64,000 nt of DNA from Patiria pectinifera. Taxonomy: Eukaryota; Echinodermata; Asteroidea; Valvatida; Asterinidae. Location of the stretch: contig CM057141.1 in assembly GCA_029964075.1 (NCBI GenBank), positions 5,766,001 through 5,830,000 of the forward strand. Direction: 5' to 3'. The position numbers were made by a program, and so were the translations under genes. Below, piece by piece: positions 45,459 through 58,000 of the stretch. The notes beneath the pieces were generated by a model. That model worked only from the letters and a program-made list of their open reading frames with translations, did not search any database and was not told the origin of the DNA. The stretch's first letter is position 1, and every line of letters starts with the position of its first letter.

Positions 45459-46090
45459 TTAAGGCAATGTACAACATTTGCAAACATTTAAAAACACAGA
45501 ACTACCACATTATTATGAAATACCTTATAGGGCTGTAAGCAGGCATGCAACTGGGAAATTAGGAAAAACGAGGAAATTCCAAACCACAAAAAAAAAAAGT
45601 CAATTCTTTGTACAGTATTTTTCAATTAGTTATGGCATTCATGAGAAGTAAAAAACGAGGAAATCAGCAGATCCGAGGAAAAGTTGCATGCCTCTGTAAG
45701 TAAATAATAGTCTCAAACTCAAAGCATGTTGCGAAATCCTTGCGTCTCGCATGCTGTCATTTTCAATTGACCGAATTCATTGACCGAAATAAATTTGTCC
45801 ACATTTTGCAATCGCTAACATGATATTTGTGAACGGGTGCAAGCTAGCTATAGTCTGGTTTCCCCGACCTGACACTTCTCTAACGTCTATAAATTGTTCG
45901 GTTCCGTATGAAGCATCGGGTCAGGGAACCAGACTATAAGAACAACATTTTTTCCTTGTTTTTTTTCCATGTCCACTAACACTAAACTTTAAACAGGTCA
46001 GTGGAACGATATTTGCTATTAAATACTAACCCCCAAATTCGTCCATTTCTGAATATCACAGCAAAAGCAGATGTTATATATTACTTTTAA
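45459..46090 (+). mobile_element. MITE family A, forward copy with insertion
   Basis: Starts TTAAGGCAATGTACAACATT and ends gatgttatatattacttttaa, with cagggaaccagactat inside. It is about 100 bp longer than other copies and lacks the GGTCGGCCGACC palindrome. Confidence 0.65.
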
Positions 46091-49051
46091 ACTTATCAAA
46101 ATTGTTACAGAAACAAACTATAATTAATAGTACAAGAGAAATCTTTTAGGACTTTCCTAAGTCCCAAATACATGACAAGAAATAACAATTAAATACACAA
46201 ATTCCGTCAAACATCAAGTTACTCATTACATTTTTTCTTGAATGGAAATGTCCGCTCCTTACAATGAAGACAAAAAAACCCATAAAACAAAATACTAATA
46301 GAAACTTTCTGTACAATAAAACGATAAATATATGTCTTATACGCCACAGTAAAGAACACTACAAACTTAAATAGTCAGAGCCATTATTTTCTATGAGTTG
46401 CCAAACTCAAATAATACCAGTTATTTTAAAGGTAATCGGGAAGATCGGAATGTCAAATTATTATCATTTACTGGCCCGAGGCCACTATTGCATACACATT
46501 ACTGCGTTCAAGAATTTTCATGGCATAATATTTCCAATCATTTCAAAACAAATACTGCCGAAGATAACCTCAAAAGCAAAGTCAGGGAAATTAATTTATA
46601 TTACCGCCATGGCAGTGATGTTTACCTCTAGCTTAAAATTGACAAAACTCGAAGGAATAGTGCAAAATCTGACATTTTGTGTCAACAAAATAACTCAAGT
46701 TCATGAAAGGAAAAACTCTGTTTCATGGCTAAAAGGTTTAGATCAGTACATAAGTCACGTTTTAAAAGAAGAAATATTCTCATTCGTTTTATGCGACTGA
46801 AACTGGTGATAAACGCCGGCCTGGTGGGCCACATTTGCTAGCGACGGGCTTTACTTACTTTGAGTAACTTTCTTCGAAACTCATTTTTTTCCTGCGTCTG
46901 CTTTAAACAAACATTTCCTGAATTAAAATCCTCTTTAAGCACTGTCACCAAGTCCTCAATTGAATATTCTGAAGTGGATATATTACGACCCCCCCCAAAA
47001 AAACTATGACTATGTTAAACTTTATGACTCAAATTTAACTCCCTCCCCCAAAAAATCCATGTGTATATACCCTGTTTGTGGATTTAATCTGGTCAAAAAC
47101 CATTATATGTATTCAATATAAGAAAAGAGGGAACAAGAAATTTGGTCTTTTGACAAGAAGGAAAAAGACTTAAGTCCAAATTTCACAGTTATCTTTTAAG
47201 TAGGCCTACTTATGTAATTATAAAACTTAATATTTAACTTTGTATGTACAATGTGTTGTTTTTTTTCTACAAGAAATTGTTAAATACATGTATATTTAAC
47301 TTAATTCATTTAAGATTTCCCCCAAAGGCACAAATTTATTTTCGACCTAATTAAAAATTTGGAATAAATACGTAAAACAGTTCAGCTATTTGATGAAAAT
47401 CGAGCTTCCTACCACTGAAAATCCAAAACAAGCATAAAACAAACATTAAGACACCAACACAAACAGCAAAAAAGGGGTCATTTTAGGGCCTGTCTAAAGT
47501 CATATCCGGGACGAGTTCCAGAAAAATTTGCCGACACTGTATCGGATGTAAGTAGCAGGATTCTTCCCCCAATGGAGTTATCAGTATTGGTGAGTCAAGC
47601 AGTTGCTGATGACAATTTCCCTGGAACATGTCTGGGACAACTACAGAGCTTCTCCAGGACAAAGTGAATAATTCTCCACGCAACTTGTCCGAAAGTCGTT
47701 CCAGATATGAATTGAGACCGGCCCTTAAACTCCTTTGAATTTTTTTTTTTGTGGCTAAGAAGCTGTCTGAATCCATCAGAATCCAACAGAATCCATCAGA
47801 ATCCAACACTGTGTAGTAAACTACTGTAGACATTCAGCCAGAACTAACATATTTGTTGAAAAGAAACGAATCTGGGACTGGCACTCGACTCTCCATACAC
47901 TTTGTACACAACCAAAAGAAGTGGCATCTGGAAACTACATGCTTTCCAGAGGTTTTTATGTTACATAAACCATAAATTACCCGTTTGTACCTGAAAAATG
48001 GTAAAAAAAGAAAACAAGTAAACATATAACCAGCATGCATCCTCAAATTGTTATATTCAGTGGGAATGGAACAAAGAGCCCATCCCATACCAGAGCTGGG
48101 GATTGCTGGCATGAGGTTTGCCTTAAATCACGCCTACTGCTGGCACGGCAGGAACATGCAGTGGGACATTGGAGAAAAGTGCACGTTGGTGCCAACGTGC
48201 AGAGAAAGCTGGGCTTAACCCTCCTACGCAAACAAACATCCTCTGCCAAGTAGTCCTTTCAGTCAAAATCAAACAAATGACTGTTTTCAACAGCTCCCAG
48301 CCTACATTAAGCAGGATTGACTGGCTGTGACTGTTTATGTAACTTGATACAGCTATGTTTTGACTGTAGGTGATTGATAAGCCAGCTGTGCCTACCACTT
48401 GCCTGTTTTTGTCTGGTGCCTGAATTTGACTAGTCACAGTGCTTGCTTGAAATATGATCCGACTGTTGGTGACCAGCGTGTGTAAAAGGCATGGCAGGGG
48501 GAAAGGATCGATTTGACAGTCTGTGACTGTTCAGACAGCAGGAGGGTTATTGGATCGGTTTATAAAGGCGCAGTGATCATGACATCGTGAAAATTCCATC
48601 TATACATGTCACTCATTCAATAAACAATAAAACTGAAATATAGTAGGCACTTATGGCAATGACGATATACTCGTATTAAGTACTGACATATTTTCCCTGT
48701 AGTTGGAAGTGCAGCAGTTGGAGGTGTATCTAATACATGTTTTTTTTTGCGTGTGGATATTTTACCAAACTTTTCTTGGAAAAAAAAAGGACAGTTGCTC
48801 ACTTTCACACGCAATTCCCGAACATCATCATAGCTGCTAAAACAGTGATGTACTTTGTATACAGTTATAACAACCTTGATATAAAGAATACTCTGGATAT
48901 AATCCACACTTAAATCTCGAAGAAAGAATATACAGCATTTCATTTTTCCTTCTCCAAAAATGACATTTCTTAATCAGCTGTAGTTGAAAAAAAAAACACA
49001 GTACACCCGTAAGTTTCTCAGGATTTGATGGAAAATAAGGCCGACCTGGTT

Positions 49052-52000
49052 TCATAGACTGATGCTCTGCGCGTGACCTTTGTGGTGGCTGTGGGGAGGG
49101 GTGAGAACCCCGGCCATGTGGATTGGGCTACTGTCGATGGGCCGTGTAATCTCCTGTAGTCTTTCCAAAGCTTTGTCCTGTGGGTGGGAAATTGAAAATA
49201 ATGGTCATCAGACTGTTTCAGGAGTAGTTGAAAAGAATTTTTGTTTTGTTTTTTACTATTAACCAGTTCAAGCCGGGATTATTTTGACAAGAACAGAACG
49301 AGGCGCAGGATTACTTTTCGGTTGACCTCAAGCCAGGCGGGTTGAAGCCATCACTCTTGGGCAGCACACTCATATTTCCGGCCTCGCTCGCTGCGAGCGG
49401 GTCGCTGACAGATATTTCCGGTCGCGCTCCCTGCGTGTTTATCCGTCATTCGTTCAGAATACCGCAAAACCTTTGCAGGTATACACGTCATCCAGTGTGG
49501 ACTGGTTGCCCCTAACCAGTGTGCATCCAAAGATGCGATAACATGCACTGGCTGTTTTAATACGCAGGCACAGCTGATGGGCCAAAATGTCAAGATTGTT
49601 TTGACTCGCCTCCGGGTGACATCTAAACACACTAATCCCTCGTGCCTTTTGTATTGTACACACACACAAAGTCCGTGAAGTCTGTGGAGGCGGACCGTGT
49701 GCTGCTCTTGAATTGTGCAGGGCCTATTAACAACCATTTACGCTCCAGTGCACACCTCAGAGTATGTAAATACATGAGGTTTCGGAAAGAGATATTGTAC
49801 AAATACTGTTCAAATTACTCTTGCTGAAGAAGTTGGCTGAAAAATTTTGCCTTTTGCAAAAAAAAAATTCATCAAAAATAATCACGATGTGAAGTGGTAA
49901 ATGCTTGGTGACATGGCGTCTTCTTGAGTTTGGACATGGTTACCTGGACGGATGCAAATACTCCCCGACTCAAAAAAAATACAAAATTCAAATAAAACAG
50001 CTCACCAGGCTGCTAAGTTGATTGGCATGTGTTTGGATATTGTGGGCCTCGTCAGCGTAGATATTTCGGAATCCCTTCAACTCCACAAGCCCCGCCTCCC
50101 GTATCGTTATTGCAAACGCCGACATCCAGTGAACACAGGCAGCAATGTCGTCCCACTTGAGACCTGGAAAAATATCAAGTTCAAAAACATTAGAACAGAA
50201 CTGCTGATAAAAGAGGATCTGAGATGCATATTGTGCTTCCAGGGAATAGTGGTCATTATTCGAGACCAGAAAAATAATGGGGGGGGGGGGGCGTGGCCTC
50301 GTGCCCACATGTGGTCTAGCGGTTGAGCACAAGCTCAATGACCATGGGATTGTGGGTTCAAGCCCAGCCGTGGCCATGCGTGTTGTGCCCTTGAGTAAGG
50401 CGCTTTACCTCGATTACTCCTCTCAACCCAGGTGTTAAATGGGTACCGGCATTATTCGATGCTGGGTAGGTAACAGACTCACAGTGGAGGAGGTGTGGCG
50501 ATCCCCCCAGAGCAGCAGCATTGAGTCTGGTTTAATTGCTTCAAAAGAGAGATGGGCACTCCGTTCCTGTGAACGTAGGTTCGTCCCCTTTACTTTTACT
50601 TTTTTTACTCTGTTCTGGAGCATGGAATTCGTGGTCTGCGGGTAATTCTGCAGGTTGTGGGTTCGAGTCCAGCCTGGGGCTATGGTGCATGTGCCCTTGG
50701 GCAAGGCACTTTGTCACTCATTGCCTCTCCCCACCCAGGAGTAAATTGGGTACCTGTGAGGGCAGAGATGGTTACCGCGGTTGATTTCAGGTGCTTTGTG
50801 CCAAAATGGCAGCATCGGGCTCTATATTCCCCAGGGAGCTGAGTTTGTCGTTGGAATGTTTGCATTGGCCCAATGAGCGGGTAATAATGATGTAGCGCCT
50901 TGTGCGCCAAAACTGGCAGTATACGCATAAATACGCATTACGGGTAGCCTTTTTTTAACAGTAATGTCCTTACCTGTCACTTCCAACGCTAGTTCTTGAG
51001 ACATCATGTGATACAACGCTGACGCAGCTACGATGCTGTAGTCAAACTGGAGACATCCTAGGTCTAATATACACAAATCTAGAAGCTGTGGAATAATTTA
51101 AAAAAAAAGCCACGTTAGAAAACCTTAAAATGCTAAAGGATTTGAGAAAGCTTGTTTTTTATAACATTTCAGAGTGAGTAACATTTAGGGAAAGATTCCC
51201 ATATACGAAGTTCACTCAACACCCTGTGTACAAACCCTATGAGATTGGACTGAAACATTCTAAGTGTTTTCTAAGAAAATGCTTGTATTTTCTCACTGCT
51301 CAAATTGACTTTGATGACATGAAATTGCTATCTGGGGGCTTTTTAGTCAATAGAGAGGAAAATTAGTGAACTTCTTATATGGAAATCTTTCCACATTTAG
51401 TCATATAGACCATGTCATCTGTGACGTCATGCCCTAGAAGTTGCCAATAGGCAACGCAGCTATCCAAGTATCTTTCTCATGGTTTTGATTCCATGTACGG
51501 GCCGATTATATGACATCAAAGTACCACATGACCGTTTGGTCTCACCGTGACCGGCCACCATTGCAGCAGGCAAGCATTTGGTTAGCAACTACATCGTGCA
51601 TTGTAAACCAGACAAAAGGGCTTATTTTCGCATGTTGTTTCAAATTCTGTATCAAAATGGCATAATGGTCACTACCTGTGCTGTGTAACATTGTCATAAT
51701 TGTGCCGACTTAGCCCTGGGTGTTGGCTCCGCGTTCTCTCAGTTTTTTTGCCATCCACCACAGCTTTAAAGGCTTGCCTACTAATGCGTGTGGCGCTAAA
51801 CGATCTTTGCCTACTACAATGGTGGCCCTGACTTTCTGGTACCAAGATGTAGGCGGGGTTGCGTCGGTCATTGAGAGAGGCCTATAGATCATTATCATGT
51901 TGCGGCCATCTTGATTTTTTCCCCATTCAAATCAACGTTACCAAAGGGAGGCTGGAAGGAAAAATAGTCTGGGCCTTTTTGCAAAAAAAACATCATCATT

Positions 52001-55000
52001 CAGTACTGTTATTGGATACAGGGAACATGACTGAAATGGTGGCAGCACGATAAAAGTCTATTGTACTTTTACACGCCATACAATGCCTATTATATAACCG
52101 ACATACAGATCCTTGTCATTTGATTGGTGGAACTCACATTACGTGTCATTCGTTATTACTGCCATTCACGCCGGGGCTCAAAAAAGTACTCTCCGCCCAT
52201 GGGGAATGGGAAATACTATTGAACAGTTAGGATCATTCAGTCTTGTTCCAAGACGCCATATTTGTGTGCAAATGCATGCTGGTGTGCGCGTCCAGCGTTG
52301 CACGTATTGTTCCAAAGAGCCAGCGCTACAGCGTTGGGTTCAAACATTTTCGTGAAGGGGTGGTTTGGAAGAGAGAAATACATTTTTCACCCATTTTGTA
52401 TTGAAATAAAAGTTCAAATACATATATCAAATGACTAGGATCTATATGTCAGTTACATGAAACAAAAATTGAGAGGCTTTCAATTGTGAAATGGGAGGAA
52501 TATTATCGCTCGGTAAAATCTGGACTTTTCCAGTTCACTCGGCTTCGCCTCATGAAATGGAAAAGTCCAGATTTTACCTTGCGATAATATTCCTCCCATT
52601 CCACGCTGATCCACTCAATATTTGTATACTATTGTGTTCGTCATATCTCAAGAGGCCGATTGTGAATTTTTTCCTATCTATCTACCACCCACCTGAGCTA
52701 CTTGTACAAATTGGTGTCCTGAGTACTCCGGTAGTAGGAAGTTGTGGTTGCTTCGCGTCGTGTGACTACGTCGACTGAGCTGAAGGTAGATATTCAACCA
52801 TGTGTTGACCGTTACTGGCGAGAGGTCCCACTTCAATACCTGCAAAGGGACGTGAAGAATTACAACTTCAATCAGTCGATGACGAAATTCTTTGAAATTT
52901 TCAGAATCGTACAATTCCGTTGAAGAACTCAAAATGAACTTTTGAAGTGTACTAAGGAAGACAGTGAACGACTATACGCTAACTAGTTTGAATGTGCAAA
53001 CTGAACACAGTGCACGCGATCAAATTTCAGTTTAAGCAACGAAACTAAAATGTTACACATCTTCACAGAAGTGTCTGTGAATAGGAGTAACATGTTGCAT
53101 TTTTTATGACTTACCATCGATAAGGCTGTTTCATTCTTTATGTGAACCGAATTTCATTTCACGAAACTTTGCTATGTGTTGAACAAGCTCCTTGACAACA
53201 GCTTAAAACACATCGCAAGTTACGATGTGTCTAGTAGTCACCACAAAATAAGAAGCGTCCTTTCCTTAACCACTTATTAAATTAAAACTTACAAAATTAA
53301 ATAAGACACTATAATACTGAGAGAATGTGTGTAAAGTTGTAAATGGAAAATGCATCAAAGTAAATATAAATTAGCCTGGACTATTGCAGTTGAAATTTCA
53401 AAGTAGCTATACAGTCCACCGCGAGCTTGTTTTTTTTCCTTTAAAACTGCATCATACGTCCGCTATTTTGTTCAACGTTTTAAAAACTTATTGAGACTAC
53501 CAGACAATTGTTTACTGTACAATACATTAAACAGTTACCGTGTTGTGCTAGAAATACACCTACGATGTGTCGTATTTACGACGTGTTAACAATGAATCGC
53601 CGGACGGGCCCGGCTGCGATGCATCGTAGGGGTACGACACATCCCAGCGCAGCGATGCATCGCAAGTTACGATGAGTTTCATGAAATCGGGTGCAGGTAG
53701 CCTGGGGTATAGACTGAAAATGCAATCCTTGTGTCGTTCTGGGATTCAAAGTTAATGGTGCGAAACATGTCTGATCAGCCTTAAATTTTTGAGATAAATG
53801 ATGGAGTTTTTCTTACCTTTAGCATGACCAGTTCTTGGTCGAGGATTTCTTGCTCTGAGCTGGCGCCGTCTGTGACGTAGGCAAACTCGGCAAGTTTTGG
53901 TGGATAAATTTCCTGTTTCGGGGGAAAATAAAAGATGACGGATTTTAACAAAACAGGGAGTCCGGGCCTCGATGCTTAATTAACAGAACATTTACAAGGA
54001 AACAATTGCTAAAGCTTTTGGAGTACGGGAATTTTGTGGAACATGCAGATCTCTGTAAAACCTTGTGGAATGATAAGAAATTTTTTTTAAAGACAAATTC
54101 GTCGTAAAGAGAAATCTGCCGAACTTTCATCATTTTGAACAAAACAGCAGATAAAATAGTGTGTTTTTTGCGATGTTCTGGAGTGTTTCGCAAGCAGATG
54201 ATGAACAGAATTCTGCACTGACTATAGGCAATAAAATCTACAACAAAGGGCAATTTTTTGCAGTTTAAAGGGCACAGCTCTTTGTTGGTTTGTCCTTTAT
54301 AAAAGCATTCTCGTGTGTTCCACAAACCACCAACTGCTATGGGTTTCTGCACACGATTTTTGTGACTTACTTCTAGTTTGGCTGCGATGAACAATGCCGT
54401 AATTCCTATAAGCTGCAGCTTGGTCTTTGGTAGGTTGCTGGCTTTCGACAAATATCTATCTACAAAGTCGGCGGCAAGGTAAAACGTCTCCCTGTGTAAC
54501 CGGTAAACTTCACAGACCTGCAGGGAAACAATGTCAATTCGGAATGAGTACCAGTGTTAAATCCCATACTCCTTTGCGGAGTCGTAGTGCGGCACTAAAT
54601 TTGCCTCAGTAATAAAATTACGCTGTATGAAACAAATTTATCATGACAGACGAAAAAGTGTTTAGGCAGATTTATGCCTGTTCTGCAGTGAAGTCCACCA
54701 CAAGTGGACCGAACGCAGGCGCGGGATCGTTTTTCACAAACCTCGATGCCAGACGGGTTCAGGCCGTCATCTGCGGGTAGCACACCCTGATATTTCTGGC
54801 CTGGCTCGCTGCGAGTGGGGCAGCAGACAGATATTTGCGGCCTCGCTCGTTGCGTGTTTATCTGTCATCCGTTCTGAATACTTCATCTGATGTGAACTGG
54901 TTAAGTACAGTCACAAGTAACTGGATGACCCAAGGATGAACAGAATTAAAGAGGTTCTGGAATGCTCAAAGACATTTCCGTCATTTTTTGGGTATATGTA

Positions 55001-58000
55001 GCCTAAGGTGTGATGAAATAAAAACGACTATTGTTTCTGTCATGAAATGAATACAAAAGGTACTTTTGAGAGCTGTTTTTCAGGTCCTGTTTCGACCCGA
55101 ACGTGCAATTTGTGTAAAAGTCGTCGTTGGGGGCAGCAAACAAAACATACTAAATCGTGACGTAATAAACAGGACTCGTTTATACTACGCTGCATAGGGA
55201 TCGGTGTATCATTTGCTTTAGTGGATTTTTTTTTTTCGTTTCAAGCAACAAATTTGTTCAAAATCTTAAGTAGGGTGCATAACAATTGAACCGATGAAGT
55301 TTTAACTCAGAAGATACTATACATTTTGAGAAATTCCTACGTGTCTTTAAGGTTGGATGACTTGTGATTGATTTGTGTTGACTTGTGATGAATAAAAAAA
55401 TTCTAAACCCGTTTACATAGTTTCACGCGATCTTCCTTTGAGTTTACCAGTTTGCGCCGGATGACGTGTATACCCACAAAGGTTTTGCGGTATTCAGAAC
55501 GAATGATGGATAAACACACAGGGAGTAAAGCCGGATATATCTGTCAGCGACCCTCTCGCAGCGAGCGAGGCCGGAAATATGAGTGTGCTGCCAGAGGGTC
55601 TGGCATGAGGTTGAGTGGAAAGTAATCCCCCATGCCTCGTTCCGTTCTTGTCAAAATAATCCCGGCGTGAACTGGTTAAACATACATAGCACAAATAATT
55701 AACAATGTTTTCCAAACCTATTTAATTTACAAAACCTCAGAAGCATTGCAGTGCTCGATATTACATTCAGGGTTCGCATAGTTAAGTTTTTACTTTTTCA
55801 ATGACAGCCTGCTATTTGTCATGCCGATCATTGTTAATTCACCATGTCAATCACGCCGGTCTACAGACAGAAGGGGCAAGCGTCAGCCTTTGTGCAATGG
55901 CTAAACGTTTATATAGTATTTAAAGATATAGTCCATCATTTGCAATTTGTGCATTTTGTTCGTTTGAAGCAACAAAAGTGCTCAAAATCTAAAGAAGGGT
56001 ACTGAACAACTAACCTGATGAAGTTTCAGCTCAGCTTCAGCTGTATATTCCAAGAAAAACAGCATTCTAGGATCTCAATTTCAAATCAAAAGTTGCTGAA
56101 TCATGTTTTGAATTGGGCCTGAATTCAGCGTTCGAGACACGTTCTCACTGAGCCGATTGCAGCTACACGATGTCGTGCACTGATCCGACCAATTATAAGA
56201 ACTGCACGCGTGTGTGCATCGTGTCAACGCTTGCGCGCGCTTCGCCGAATAAAAAAACGAACTACTAACGGAAATTTCCAACGGTGCGTCTTCTTTTGTT
56301 GATTACTTCAAAATTACAGCTTGCCAGAAAGAATAATTTCACAGGAAGTTTAGTCCACTTACTATCTTTCAACCAAGTATGTTTTTCAACAATAATTACG
56401 CCAGTTACTTTTCGGATAGCTGCAAATGATGGACTATAGCTTTAAATAATACAGGTATATCTGCAACTTCCCCAAAACAAAGTTAAGATAAATGCAACCT
56501 GGGAAATTACGGTCAGGAATAGCTGGCTTCTACTCACTTCAATCAACCAGTCTAGAAGAATGGTCCTCATCCGGGGCTCTAAGCTAGGGTGTCTGTCCAA
56601 CACTCTGGTGTTGTGTACATAGTTGCTCTCTTTCTCAAGCATGACCCGCCACACCTCGGCCGAGTCGGCCCAGTTCAGAATGGGCAAGGGGGACCGTCTG
56701 TCGGCAAGCGGGGTGGGGAAGAGGTTGCGGAAGCGGAACTTGGACCCGGACTCTAGGAGTTGCTCGGACGGGGTCGTGGGCTCCTGGTGCGGGGTGGGTA
56801 TGAGTGACGACGTCTCAATGCCACTCGACTCCGAAATTGGAACCCAGCAATTCTAGGGGGAACAGAGAGAAAAAAAAAATCAGTTTTGAAAAAAGACTAC
56901 AGAGATTGAATGCATTGTTGAATGTTGAAGTAAGATGCGGTCAAATAAGCCACAAAAAAGGTTTTGACAATTTTAAACTTTTATGAGGAAAATAAACTAA
57001 GGACAGGGGTTTTTGGAGACACTATTTTGTTGGTATTACAACACAACTTTACTTGTAACGCATCGACAACTCTGGCGTTTATATAGGCATAAATATAGCC
57101 AACTTTCATATTCCAGTGAAGGGGTGTTGGGGGGGGGGGGTTGCCTGGAATAGTGGAGTGTCTTGGCCTAGCGGTCAAGAGCACCGGACTCATGCTCTGG
57201 TGTTTCAGAGGCAACAGTAGCGTGGGTTTGAGCCCGGACACTTGTGCCCTTAAGCAAGGCACCTAACCATTATTGCTTCGTCTTTCGGATGGGATGTAAA
57301 GCCATAGGTCCTGTGTGTTGTGTAATGCAATGCACGTAAAAGACTTGTCGCTAAGAGAATTGGGCTTTGCCCCAGTGTTTCTGGCCTCCTGTATAAACTC
57401 CCACGTGGAGTATTTAGGAGAAGAACCAACCAAGAACCCACCACCAAGAGTTCAAAGGTCAACCTTCAAACAAACACACAATGCCTGATTTGTGACCAAT
57501 TCCTTTTCAGGTTGAATGGGGCATGTTGAGTCATGCCACATTAGGAACAATTGCAAATGAGGGCTTAACAGTGAAGGATTATTGGGGGGGAGGGGGGTTG
57601 TAGACATAAAAGCTTTTTCATGTTCACTGGTCATCCACAAAGTACAATGAAAGCAGGGGAAGTGTGGGTGGTTTCAGAGGAATTCAAGTTGAGGTTGTAG
57701 CACTGAATAATAATGACCAAAGTCAGATATTACTTAAGTTCCCATTTTACTACTGTTTCAACCGTGTCATTTTTTTTTAAGGCAAAAGTCAGTAAAGTCA
57801 AGAATCTTGCTTAAGCTTTTTGCTTAAACATGAATCTATCTTAGGCCCAAATCATTCTAAGTATTAATTAAGACACTCACTAGTTTTCATCATAAAGTGA
57901 ATACATTATCCACACGATTGGAAAGATTTCCATATACGAAGTTCACTCAACACCCTGTGTACAAACCCTATGAGATTGGACTGAACAATTTTAAATGTTT

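Larger units (their letters stand above)
43720..49051 (-). other. Downstream flank or long 3' UTR of cyclin E
   Basis: AT-rich, with two family A MITE copies and no coding exon that I can support. 46100-47480 shows nothing recognisable. 48100-48560 has short inverted pairs such as gcacgttggtgccaacgtgc. Confidence 0.45.

Noticed and set aside
46393-46800. 135-aa plus-strand ORF
   Set aside because: No recognisable family, no splice partners and AT-rich composition like the flanks. It most likely lies in the cyclin E 3' flank.
50310-50675. tRNA genes suggested by gtgggttcaagcccagcc and gtgggttcgagtccagcct
   Set aside because: B-box-like sequence is present but flanking arms do not form a cloverleaf and SINE bodies follow. 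The same applies to 21129, 29590, 32030 and 57215.
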